Positions 45,211 to 53,677 of a DNA stretch of 64,000 nucleotides are shown one piece after another. The position numbers and the translations under genes are program-made. This DNA is from DASRWI01 sp035654655 (GTDB lineage: Bacteria; Bacteroidota; Ignavibacteria; Ignavibacteriales; Ignavibacteriaceae): assembly GCA_035654655.1 (NCBI GenBank), contig DASRWI010000015.1, forward strand, positions 1-64,000, in the 5' to 3' direction. Every line of letters starts with the position of its first letter. Position 1 is the first letter of the stretch. The notes beneath the pieces are model-generated. The model was not told the origin of the DNA. It did no database searches and saw only the letters and a program-made list of their open reading frames with translations.

Positions 45211-45427
45211 TGTAGTACCTTTAGTTTATATATGAAATAATTTTCTGTTTCAATAGTTATAAGTAAGCTAATTTAATTTGGAGAACCCGATTTATGATAA
45301 TTATTTTTTTTATCAAAATGTTTATAATTTCTAATAGAACTATGATACCAGCACCTATTTAAGAAAACATTCCCTTTATGGAATAAAACATAAGTAAAAA
45401 TTTTTTAATAATGAAGGATTATTTAAA

Positions 45428-45460
45428 ATAAAAAAGCCCGGGTGTATATTTATCCGGGCT
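45428..45460 (-). terminator. Terminator after the primary sigma-factor gene
   Basis: The stem AGCCCGG / CCGGGCT (45435-45441 with 45454-45460) with a 12-nt AT-rich loop is followed on the minus strand by a T-run (plus-strand 45430-45435). It lies 21 bp beyond the sigma-factor stop. Confidence 0.8.
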
Positions 45461-45480
45461 GCAAAAATATTATGTATGTA

Positions 45481-46338
45481 TTATGATAAGTAAATTTTTA
45501 ATTTTTTACTTCTGTGGCCGTGTCTTAAGCTTCTTAAGGCTTTCTCTTTAATTTGACGAACTCTTTCGCGTGTCAAATTAAATCTGTCACCTATTTCTTC
45601 AAGTGTAGCAGATTGGCCTGTTTCCAAACCAAAATATAATTTTATAACTTCAGCTTCTCTTTCAGTTAATGTAGAAAGAACACTTTCTACTTCACTCTTT
45701 AAAGATTCTTTCATTAAACTTTGGTCAGGAGATGGTTGTTGCTCATCAGGAATAACATCCATAAGACTGTTCTTCTCATCATCGCCGCCAAATGGTGCAT
45801 CCATTGAAACGTGATGACCTGATATTTGTAAAGCAAATGCAACATCTTCGGGATTCATATCCAGCATTTCAGCAAGCTCTGCTGTCGTAGGCTTTCTTTC
45901 ATATTCCTGTTCAAGGTCGCGGTATGCCTTACCTATTTTACTTAAACTTCCAATTCTGTTTAATGGTAATCTAACTATTCTTGATTGTTCAGAAATTGCT
46001 TGCATGATTGATTGTCTTATCCACCATACAGCATATGAAATGAATTTAAAGCCTCTGGTCTCGTCAAATTTTTGAGCTGCTTTGATAAGTCCAAGGTTAC
46101 CTTCATTGATAAGGTCACCCAATGATAATCCCTGATTCTGGAACTGCTTAGCCACACTAACAACGAACCTTAAGTTTGCTTTCGTTAAAGATTCTAAAGC
46201 CAATCTGTCTCCCTTTTTAATCCTCTTTGCTAACTCGATTTCCTGGTCTGGAGTTAAGAGGTCAACTTTTCCTATTTCCTGTAAGTATTGGTCTAAAGAT
46301 TTGCTTTCCCGATTAGTAAACTGCTTTGTTATTTTCAA
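45481..46338 (-). CDS. rpoD: Primary sigma factor, Bacteroidetes type (RpoD/SigA)
   Basis: A 285-residue sigma-70 starting MKITKQFTNRESKSLDQYLQEIGK, which is the typical short N-terminus of the Bacteroidetes primary sigma factor (no region 1.1). Region 1.2/2.1: LTPDQEIELAKRIKKGDRLA. Region 2.3-2.4: GFKFISYAVWWIRQSIMQAI. Region 3: KPTTAELAEML. Region 4.2 helix-turn-helix: TLEEIGDRFNLTRERVRQIKE. It would recognise the -33 TTTG / -7 TAnnTTTG promoters of this group. It is a lone transcription unit with its own terminator. Confidence 0.93.
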   Translation of the reverse strand: MKITKQFTNRESKSLDQYLQEIGKVDLLTPDQEIELAKRIKKGDRLALESLTKANLRFVVSVAKQFQNQGLSLGDLINEGNLGLIKAAQKFDETRGFKFISYAVWWIRQSIMQAISEQSRIVRLPLNRIGSLSKIGKAYRDLEQEYERKPTTAELAEMLDMNPEDVAFALQISGHHVSMDAPFGGDDEKNSLMDVIPDEQQPSPDQSLMKESLKSEVESVLSTLTEREAEVIKLYFGLETGQSATLEEIGDRFNLTRERVRQIKEKALRSLRHGHRSKKLKIYLS

Positions 46339-46466
46339 ATTATCAACTCCTAATATGTTGTTTCATTGGTTATAAACTTTAAATTAGCTATTTTGTTCAG
46401 TGCTTTAATATTCTAAACTGTTAGACTAAATTAAAGTTAAAAGGGTTCCACATTACCACAAGTTTG

Positions 46467-46497
46467 CAAATATAAACTATTAGCCCTTCAAAAACAA
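46467..46497 (-). promoter_or_regulatory. Candidate promoter of the primary sigma-factor gene
   Basis: Minus-strand TATATTTG (46474 to 46467) matches the Bacteroidetes -7 consensus TAnnTTTG exactly. A TTG lies at 46497-46495, 20 bp upstream, within the usual spacing. The leader would be about 120 nt. The match is to a low-information consensus in AT-rich DNA. Confidence 0.4.
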
Positions 46498-46515
46498 TCC
46501 TTTTTTTTATAATTC

Positions 46516-48453
46516 TTAGAAGCCATTGTGTATGTCATACTTTTCTGTCGGGTTATGAATGTAACAATTGTCAGGCATTTTATCTTTATTTACCAGAAAT
46601 ATTTTATGGTTCTTACATTTATTTGATGCTAACTGACCACTTTCCAAACATAAATCAGCTTCTACAATTTGTTCAGGCTTTTCAAAATTAGGCTTAAAAG
46701 TTCTTGGCACTTTGTTCATCATTTTACCCCAAATTGGTGCCGCAGCAGTACCTCCATATTGAAATCCCCCAGTTAATTTATATTTAGGATTGTCATAGCC
46801 AATCCAAATTGCGGTTGATAATTTAGGAGTATACCCAACAAACCAGGTATCAGTTGAGTTTTGAGTAGTTCCTGTTTTACCTGCAGCAGGACCATTATAA
46901 TATCTATTAATAGATTCTGCAGTACCCCCTGCTACAACTTTTTCAAGAGCATCGGTAACTAAATATGATGTTCCATCATCCAGTACCCTTGTTGTATCCA
47001 TGTCCCTCTTATAAACTACAGTTCCCCACTTATCTTCAATTTTAGTTATTGCAAAAGGCTTAGCATATATTCCTCCGCTTGCAAAGACTCCATATGCAGC
47101 AGCCATTTCTATTGGTCTTACATCTGATGTACCCAATGCAATTGAGTAAACTGGACTCAACTTGCTATTTATACCCAATCTGTTAGCGAATGATATTACA
47201 GTATCAGGATTACTAAAAGTTTTTATTGAATAAGCAGCGGCAAGGTTTACTGAATGCTGTACTGCATCTTCAAGCGGAATATATTTCCCTGTATATTCAT
47301 TATCGGAATTTTGTGGTCTCCATTCATATGCTGTACCTGCATTTAATACAAGAATAGAATCTAAAAGTGGTTCTGCAAGTGTATAACCTTTTTCAAGCAT
47401 GCTTCCATATAAGAATGGTTTAAAGGAAGAGCCTGGTTGTCTTTGAATTTGAACTGTTCTATTTATTCCTACTGAGCTTGATGACTCATTTCCTCCAATC
47501 ATCGCCCTGATATACCCGGTTCCCGGTTCGATAGAGATAAGCCCAATCTCAGCATCCTTTAATTTTCCTGAAGCATTATCCCATTGAGATTCAACAGCAT
47601 CCTCAGCTGCTCTTTGAACTTCATAATCAAGAGTCGTATAAATTTTTAATTGATCCTTATTTATATTTATCCCCTTCTTGGATAAAATACTTTCGGCCTC
47701 TCTTCTTACATACTCCTTAAAAAATCTTCCTACACCATCATTAACATTAAGACCTAAACTTTGTTTCTTCAGTCTATTGTATTCCTTTTCACTAAGCTTT
47801 CCAACTTCAACAAGATTATGCAAAACTTCATTTCTTCTATTCAATGCATTATCATAGTGTTTTATTGGATTAAATATGGTTGGATTTTGAAGTATACCAA
47901 CTAACGTTGCACTTTCGAGTAAAGATAAATCCCGTGGAGGTTTATTAAAATACAGTTGAGATGCTGCCCAAATACCATAAGCACCATTTCCAAAATTTAC
48001 AGTGTTCAAATACAATACCAGAATTTGATTCTTGGAAAATTTCTTTTCCAATTTTCTCGCAATATCAATCTCAGTTAATTTTCTGGTAATAGTTTGTTCG
48101 AAAGTTAAATATAAATTTCGAGCAAGCTGCATTGTAAGAGTGCTTCCACCTTGAGTATTACCAGTAATAGTACTTAACAACCCTCTGACAATACCTTTGT
48201 AAGACACCCCATCGTGATTATAAAAATCCCTATCTTCAGTAGCAATCAAACACGAAGGCACATAGCCGCAAATATTTTTTAAATCTTTAATATCCACTCT
48301 ATGCTTTGGACCAATATAACCAATCACCTTATAGTCCATTGAATAAACAACTGTAGAAAAATCAAGCTTAATAGGAGGTAAATCTTGCGAATAAATTATT
48401 TGAGGGAAAAGAATTAATAATAATATTGAAAAGTAAAAAAATCTTATGAACAT
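46516..48453 (-). CDS. Penicillin-binding protein 1A (bifunctional transglycosylase/transpeptidase)
   Basis: A 645-residue class A PBP building peptidoglycan. Glycosyltransferase motifs: ATEDRDFYNHDGVS with catalytic E73, and GNTQGGSTLTMQLARNLYL at 98-116. Transpeptidase motifs: SSFK at 342-345 with nucleophile S342, SVN at 401-403, KTG at 526-528. The C-terminal EADLCLESGQLASNKCKNH segment with paired cysteines is common in PBP1A. The N-terminal hydrophobic stretch (5-22) is followed by YSQD, so it could be either an anchor or a cleaved signal. Shorter than many class A PBPs but complete in motifs. Confidence 0.92.
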   Translation of the reverse strand: MFIRFFYFSILLLILFPQIIYSQDLPPIKLDFSTVVYSMDYKVIGYIGPKHRVDIKDLKNICGYVPSCLIATEDRDFYNHDGVSYKGIVRGLLSTITGNTQGGSTLTMQLARNLYLTFEQTITRKLTEIDIARKLEKKFSKNQILVLYLNTVNFGNGAYGIWAASQLYFNKPPRDLSLLESATLVGILQNPTIFNPIKHYDNALNRRNEVLHNLVEVGKLSEKEYNRLKKQSLGLNVNDGVGRFFKEYVRREAESILSKKGININKDQLKIYTTLDYEVQRAAEDAVESQWDNASGKLKDAEIGLISIEPGTGYIRAMIGGNESSSSVGINRTVQIQRQPGSSFKPFLYGSMLEKGYTLAEPLLDSILVLNAGTAYEWRPQNSDNEYTGKYIPLEDAVQHSVNLAAAYSIKTFSNPDTVISFANRLGINSKLSPVYSIALGTSDVRPIEMAAAYGVFASGGIYAKPFAITKIEDKWGTVVYKRDMDTTRVLDDGTSYLVTDALEKVVAGGTAESINRYYNGPAAGKTGTTQNSTDTWFVGYTPKLSTAIWIGYDNPKYKLTGGFQYGGTAAAPIWGKMMNKVPRTFKPNFEKPEQIVEADLCLESGQLASNKCKNHKIFLVNKDKMPDNCYIHNPTEKYDIHNGF

Positions 48454-48544
48454 ATTAATAAATAATGATTAAAAATAATTCTTAAAATAAGTATGTATTC
48501 CAATAATAAAAAGGTTTAAAAATAGACTATCCGTTTTTTATTAT

Positions 48545-48673
48545 CCCACAACTTTAGCTGTGGGTATATTGCTCATCAAAAAGATACGATTTTAGTCGTC
48601 AGTTTCTTTACCTTAACCCATGACTTTAGTCATGGGAATTCATACGATTATAATCCCACAACTTTGGTTGTGG
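48545..48673. repeat. Cluster of four REP-like palindromes
   Basis: In the gene-free 48454-49000 stretch, palindromes lie at 48545-48564 (CCCACAACTT/TAGCTGTGGG), 48586-48599 (ACGATTT/TAGTCGT, short form), 48617-48636 (CCCATGACTT/TAGTCATGGG) and 48655-48673 (CCCACAACTT/TGGTTGTGG). Starts are 31-41 bp apart. They belong to the same family as the arrays at 8.6 kb and 15.2 kb. A further perfect inverted repeat, TTCCGAATT-type, is at 48741-48759 (TTCCCGAATT/AATTCGGAA). The rest of the stretch, to 49000, shows nothing recognisable. Confidence 0.78.
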
Positions 48674-49000
48674 ATACATTTGAAATCTTAAAAGGAACTC
48701 GAGCTTGTTGAGGGTTCAACTATCATAGCCGTTGGTGAAGTTCCCGAATTAATTCGGAACGAAACCAATGAAATAGAATTAAAAAAAATTTTAACCTGAG
48801 CCGCGATAGGTTGAACTGAAAACATTTTTAACCTGTAATTTCTTTTAGTCTCCTGATTTTATATTATTTTCCACATCTTTCAAAATAACTTGTATCCCAG
48901 TGACTTGAGTTTAACTAAAACCATTTTGTGTGATATATTCCTTATACAATTTCTCAATAAAGTAGTATTAATTACCTGTAAATTAAAAATAGGTAAAATT

Positions 49001-49477
49001 ATGCATAACGATAGATCCCATTTTAAAATGTTTCTCGTTGGTGGTGCAATCGGCAGTTTAGCTGCACTTTTAATGGCACCTAAAAAAGGAAGTGAAATGA
49101 GAGAAGATATAAAACACGACTTAAACGATATATTAAAAAAAGCTTCTGAAACCGGACAAAAATATTCAAAGCAGGCTGAAGTTTTTGCAGATGATTTAAT
49201 TAAGAAGGCAGAAAATGTTTTTTCTGTTTCTCGAAAATTTGCTGAAGGTAAATATTCCGGAACTGTTGAAAGATTCGAATCAGAATATTCTAAATTGAGA
49301 AATGCATTTACTGCAGCTATAGATACTTACAAAAATTATGGTAAACATCAGCCTCCTACGGAAGTCTTAGTTCAGGAAATGTTTGAAGAGTATGATGATG
49401 AAACCATACCAAAACAGGAAAGTTTTGGTAAAAGAGACTATACAAAAAGAGAGTATAAAAAGAATGGTGGCATCTAA
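49001..49477 (+). CDS. YtxH-domain protein
   Basis: A 158-residue protein from ATG 49001 (AGGTAAAATT leader); the frame opens upstream at a TTG but the added 37 residues look non-native. It starts MHNDRSHFKMFLVGGAIGSLAALLMAPKKGSEMREDI. One membrane helix (residues ~9-26) followed by MAPKKGSEMR is the YtxH pattern of envelope-stress or general-stress proteins. A long amphipathic helical region and an acidic/basic tail follow. Function in this group is unknown. Ends at a strong bidirectional terminator. Confidence 0.85.
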   Translation: MHNDRSHFKMFLVGGAIGSLAALLMAPKKGSEMREDIKHDLNDILKKASETGQKYSKQAEVFADDLIKKAENVFSVSRKFAEGKYSGTVERFESEYSKLRNAFTAAIDTYKNYGKHQPPTEVLVQEMFEEYDDETIPKQESFGKRDYTKREYKKNGGI

Positions 49478-49486
49478 AAATTAAAA

Positions 49487-49524
49487 AAGAAAAACCCACA
49501 ATTTTTAAGTTGTGGGTTTTTTTT
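49487..49524. terminator. Bidirectional rho-independent terminator
   Basis: The stem AACCCACAA / TTGTGGGTT (49493-49501 with 49510-49518) has an A-run on the left (49487-49494) and a T-run on the right (49517-49524). It serves the YtxH gene on the plus strand and the M16 peptidase gene on the minus strand. The stem recalls the CCCACAA half of the REP-like palindromes. Confidence 0.88.
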
Positions 49525-49542
49525 AATTAATAAAAAAGATTA

Positions 49543-52272
49543 TTACTTAGTTATATTTCCATCAGCATCTATATACTTGATTTCGTAATTAAGTTCTTTC
49601 AAGCTATTTTCAATCTTAGCTCTGTCACCAACAACTATCCAGGTAATGTTTTCAGGTTTCAATACTTTCAATGCTGCCTGATCAATTACCTTCAAGTTTA
49701 GATCCTTAACTCTTTCAACATAAGTTTTATAATAATCATCAGGAAGATTATACATAACCATATTTGCTAATGAACCTTCAATAGCTCCCATAGTTTCCCA
49801 GGAACCCGGTAACTCGAGAATTTGGCTCTTCTTAATTTTATCTAATTCATTATCTGTTGCTTTTTTCTTAGAAATAAATTCACTTATCTCTTTATGCATT
49901 TCCTGAATTGATTCTTTTGTTTTATCAGACTGAACAAAAGCGTAAGCTAAAAATGGTCTCTGAGCTTTAGTGCCCCAAATAAAACTGCTTGCACCATATG
50001 ACCAATGTTTATCTTCACGTAAGTTCATATTAATTCTTGATGTAAAAGAACCGCCAAGAATATTATTCATTGATTGAATTTCAATATCATCTTTTTGATC
50101 TACTGGAGGAGCAATGTGTCCTGCAAAAACTACTGATGACTGTGATTGTGGTTTATCCACTAAATAGATAACAGGTTTTTTCTGTAATTCAACGGTGCTG
50201 ATATTCTTTTTAGGTACTGAACCTTTTTCCCAATCCTTAAACAATTTTTCAAGCTTTGGTTTAATTTCATCCATAGTAACATCACCAACAACAATCAATG
50301 TTGCATTATTTGGTTTGAACCAGGTTTTATGGAATTCAACTAAATCATCTCTCTTAATTTTTGTAACAGTATTTTCAAATCCTGTTCCGCTTAATGGATT
50401 TCCATATGCGTGGTCTTTTCCGAATAAGAACATTGGGAATACTCTTAATGCCATATTAACAGGATTAACTTTTTCTCTCTGTATTCCTGCAACTCTTTCT
50501 TTAATTAATCTATCAATTTCTTTTTGAGGGAAAGATGGATTTAACGTTACATCTGCAAAAAGCTCTAATGATTTATCAAGATTACTTTTCAAAGCTGATA
50601 AGTAAACATTTGAATAATCTAATCCGGCATAAGTTGAAAGGTTTGCACCAAGAAGCTGTAATTCTTCACTAAGCTCTAAAGCATCTTTAGTTTCAGTTCC
50701 CTCATCCATTAAGTTTGACATTAAACTGGATGTACCCGGATTTGTAAATTGGTCCGCTGCAAAACCTGCATCAATCATTAAGTTCAAATCTACAACCGGA
50801 ATTGAATTTCTTTGAGCTAATACAATCTTTAATCCATTTGATAACTCTGCTTTTTGTACAGAAGGAAATTGAGCATCTGGAGGATTCTTAGTTTCAGGTA
50901 ATTTCTTTCTATCCGCACCTGTTGTATTTGCTGATAATTGAGGATAAGGATGAACTTCAAGAATAAACACTCCATCACTTAACCATTTATTACAAGCATC
51001 CTTAATTTTATCTTCGGTAGCATTTTTGACATATCCTAAAGTTTTTTTGTATGCTTCAGGATTTCCACCGTATACTAAAGATTGAGCTAAGATATCAGAC
51101 TTCCCTCCAAAGCCGCCAATTCTTTCTATACCTCTAATGAAGTTTGAAAAATGCTGAGTCTTTATTCTTTCCAACTCTTGTGAAGTAGGTCCTTCTTTTA
51201 AGAACTTAGCTAATTCTTCATTAATAATTTTTTCAATTTTATCTAGACCTACATCTTGCTTTGCGGTTGCAACTATTTGGAACTGACTTCCTATTTCATT
51301 ACCTGAATAATATGCATTTACATCTGTGGCAATTTGTTCTTCATAAACTAAACGCTTATATAAGCGTGAAGTTTTACCTGAAGTTAGAACATCACTGGCA
51401 AGATCCAGATAAGTTAATTCTTCATTTCCCCATTCAGGAACATTCCAAACCATATATAGTCTTGATTGAGGTACTCTATCTTCAGTAATCATTCTTTTAG
51501 TACCTGTCATCTTGGCAACGTAAGTTTCATATTTAGAAATTGGTGGTCCGGGTGGAATATCACCAAAATATTTTTCTACTCTTGTTTTAATATCTTCGGG
51601 ATTAACATCTCCTGCAACAACTAAAACTGCATTATTAGGTCCATAATAAGTTTTAAACCATTCGTGTACATCCTCTAATTTAGCAGCAGCTAAATCATCC
51701 ATTGAACCAATAACAGTCCAGCTATAAGGATGACCTTTTGGATAAGTGTTTTCAGTTATAAGGTCATATGCTTTTGCATAAGGCTGACTTTCACCTTGTC
51801 TCTTTTCATTCTGAACAACACCTCTTTGTTCATCAAGTTTTCCTTGAGTAATTGCGCCAACAAGGTGTCCCATTCTATCAGATTCCATAAACAAAGCTAA
51901 ATCCAAAGCAGAGATAGGAACATTTTGAAAATAGTTTGTTCTATCTTCATTAGTAGTTCCATTTAAATCGGTTGCACCAACCCTTTCAAGTGCTTGAAAA
52001 TAGTCGTCATTAAAATTTTCACTTCCATTGAACATTAAGTGTTCAAACAAGTGAGCAAATCCTGTTTTACCTGATTTTTCATTTTTGGAACCAACATGAT
52101 ACCAAATGTTAACAGCTGCAATAGGAGCTTTATGGTCTTCGTGAACCAATAATGTTAAACCGTTTGATAAAGTGTACTGTTTATAAGGTATGTCTATGTT
52201 TTCTAATTGTTGGGCATAATAGAAAGGAATAGACAAAAGAAATATTGTTAATAACAAATATCTTTTTAGCAT
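49543..52272 (-). CDS. M16-family zinc peptidase (pitrilysin-like, exported)
   Basis: A 909-residue protein with signal peptide (residues 1-20, ending YYAQQ). Two M16 halves: the active half (about 32-450) has the inverted zinc motif HLFEH at 74-78 and the downstream Glu region GVVQNEKRQ. The inactive half (from about 480) lacks HxxEH but keeps the fold (LKIVLAQRNSIPVVDLNLMIDAG; RDDLVEFHKTWFKPNNATLIVVGD). Such paired-domain enzymes degrade peptides in the periplasm. It is a single-gene unit. Confidence 0.93.
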   Translation of the reverse strand: MLKRYLLLTIFLLSIPFYYAQQLENIDIPYKQYTLSNGLTLLVHEDHKAPIAAVNIWYHVGSKNEKSGKTGFAHLFEHLMFNGSENFNDDYFQALERVGATDLNGTTNEDRTNYFQNVPISALDLALFMESDRMGHLVGAITQGKLDEQRGVVQNEKRQGESQPYAKAYDLITENTYPKGHPYSWTVIGSMDDLAAAKLEDVHEWFKTYYGPNNAVLVVAGDVNPEDIKTRVEKYFGDIPPGPPISKYETYVAKMTGTKRMITEDRVPQSRLYMVWNVPEWGNEELTYLDLASDVLTSGKTSRLYKRLVYEEQIATDVNAYYSGNEIGSQFQIVATAKQDVGLDKIEKIINEELAKFLKEGPTSQELERIKTQHFSNFIRGIERIGGFGGKSDILAQSLVYGGNPEAYKKTLGYVKNATEDKIKDACNKWLSDGVFILEVHPYPQLSANTTGADRKKLPETKNPPDAQFPSVQKAELSNGLKIVLAQRNSIPVVDLNLMIDAGFAADQFTNPGTSSLMSNLMDEGTETKDALELSEELQLLGANLSTYAGLDYSNVYLSALKSNLDKSLELFADVTLNPSFPQKEIDRLIKERVAGIQREKVNPVNMALRVFPMFLFGKDHAYGNPLSGTGFENTVTKIKRDDLVEFHKTWFKPNNATLIVVGDVTMDEIKPKLEKLFKDWEKGSVPKKNISTVELQKKPVIYLVDKPQSQSSVVFAGHIAPPVDQKDDIEIQSMNNILGGSFTSRINMNLREDKHWSYGASSFIWGTKAQRPFLAYAFVQSDKTKESIQEMHKEISEFISKKKATDNELDKIKKSQILELPGSWETMGAIEGSLANMVMYNLPDDYYKTYVERVKDLNLKVIDQAALKVLKPENITWIVVGDRAKIENSLKELNYEIKYIDADGNITK

Positions 52273-52405
52273 AATGAACCTGCCTGTTATTAGTTTATTA
52301 TATTATTTAGCGATGAAAAATATAGTTAATTGTTAAAAAAATAATAACAATTTTTATATGAATGGAAAATTAAAAGGATGAGTTAATTATTACAAGAGTT
52401 ATTTT

Positions 52406-52435
52406 AATCCTTCCGGGTATTAACCCGGAAGGATT
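52406..52435. terminator. Perfect 13-bp hairpin downstream of dodecin
   Basis: AATCCTTCCGGGT (52406-52418) pairs exactly with ACCCGGAAGGATT (52423-52435) around a 4-nt loop. It lies 7 bp beyond the dodecin stop on the minus strand. There is no proper T tract after it, so it may act as a 3'-end stabiliser or a non-canonical terminator. Confidence 0.6.
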
Positions 52436-52442
52436 TATGTAT

Positions 52443-52652
52443 CTAAGAATCTAAAGTAAAACCTATTTTTAATGTAACCTGCCAATGTTGCACAGCTCCA
52501 TTATCTAAATATCCTCTAACTTCAGTTACCTGGAACCATCTCATATTCCTTACTGTTTCTGAAGCTTTTTTTACTGCATTTTTAACAGCTTCATCACTGC
52601 TAACCGGTGAGGTACCTGTTAATTCAATAATCTTATAAACATGATCTGCCAT
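52443..52652 (-). CDS. Dodecin
   Basis: A 69-residue protein, the typical dodecin length. Dodecins assemble into hollow 12-mers that store and buffer flavins. Seen: MADHVYKIIELTGTSPVSSDEAVKNAV, the flavin-stacking Trp in RNMRWFQVTEVRG (about residue 39) and HWQVTLKIGFTLDS. Single gene with its own hairpin. Confidence 0.95.
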   Translation of the reverse strand: MADHVYKIIELTGTSPVSSDEAVKNAVKKASETVRNMRWFQVTEVRGYLDNGAVQHWQVTLKIGFTLDS

Positions 52653-52699
52653 TTATCGTTATCCCTATTTTGTGAAAAAATAAAAATAAATATCAGTAA

Positions 52700-53677
52700 T
52701 TAATGAACATATCCAAATGATTTTATATACGCCAAATCAACCTGTAATTCTCTTTGATTTTTTATGAATGAACCAAATACTCCTAAACCTCCACTAACAT
52801 TTGAATAAACAGTTTCATCAAGCCTGACTGAAAAAGCATCCAGTGAACCATTTATACTTGAAAAATATTTTGATAAAGGTTCGTTGTAATCACGTATTTC
52901 AAGCATTGCATTGACTACCTTATAATTACTTTTTGCTGTATCATTGCCGCTTATATCTCTCATAGTCTGGTCTAATGCAGAAAAATCATAGCTTATCTTT
53001 GTATCAAATGTATAAGATACATAAACGGGTTTACCAGATGAATATGTACTCGGTACATCTATATAATAATTATTCCATGTTTCATTTTCATATTTCTGAT
53101 AAAAAATTCTTAACCTTGGAAAGAATAAATGAGCCTGTTCTCCATTATCCCAAAATACTGTCCATTGCTTACCAAATGTTGAAGTATTTATATGGGATGT
53201 TAATCCTCTTGGAAAATCATATGAGTACTCTATATTCAAATCATTTGGTAAAACAGTTTCTGCAGTTAAGATTGTACCATTAGGAAGTTTTGCAATTATT
53301 TTAGCTTTTTCTTTTGGGCTGATTCTGAAAAAGTCTTTAGTTCTGTAACTATAAATTGGTCCCCTATATCTTGATGTATCTTGTCTGATAATAGTATCCT
53401 GCTCCATTGCATAGTTTTGATTATTATGGATATAAGTAACTTCTGCGCCCTGGATTGTCGGGTCGATATTATTTGTGTTAGGATCATATCCATCAACATC
53501 ATAGGACCTGAATATTCTTACAGAATACTGTTCTCCCCAATAAAAATTATCTTTTTCAATTACAGAATAAAGGACATATCTTTCCTTAAATTCTTCTTTA
53601 GGTTGAAATGCATCTTCACAGGAAATATTTATTAATGCCAAAGCAAACAGAATAAAAATCTTTAAAATATTTCTCAT
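52700..53677 (-). CDS. DUF4249-family lipoprotein, partner of the TonB receptor
   Basis: A 325-residue lipoprotein (lipobox INISC, Cys ~20). The layout (short N-terminal strand ERYVLYSVIEKDN, later VRIFRSYDVDGYDP, GAEVTYIHNNQNY and the conserved YFSSINGSLDAFSVRLDETVYSNVSGGLGVFGSF) matches DUF4249, which in Bacteroidetes is encoded beside a TonB-dependent receptor. Its start overlaps the receptor's stop by 4 bp. It probably sits on the outer-membrane surface or periplasmic face as a receptor accessory; ligand unknown. Confidence 0.85.
   Translation of the reverse strand: MRNILKIFILFALALINISCEDAFQPKEEFKERYVLYSVIEKDNFYWGEQYSVRIFRSYDVDGYDPNTNNIDPTIQGAEVTYIHNNQNYAMEQDTIIRQDTSRYRGPIYSYRTKDFFRISPKEKAKIIAKLPNGTILTAETVLPNDLNIEYSYDFPRGLTSHINTSTFGKQWTVFWDNGEQAHLFFPRLRIFYQKYENETWNNYYIDVPSTYSSGKPVYVSYTFDTKISYDFSALDQTMRDISGNDTAKSNYKVVNAMLEIRDYNEPLSKYFSSINGSLDAFSVRLDETVYSNVSGGLGVFGSFIKNQRELQVDLAYIKSFGYVH

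Noticed and set aside
45211..45480. Possible RNA gene or promoter structure upstream of the large lipoprotein gene
   Set aside because: Apart from the sigma-factor terminator, no tRNA-like cloverleaf, riboswitch or clear TAnnTTTG/TTG pair was found.
48890..49000. N-terminal extension of the YtxH protein from a TTG at 48890
   Set aside because: The added 37 residues have no resemblance to the family, and the ATG at 49001 has an AGGT leader and the usual YtxH N-terminus.
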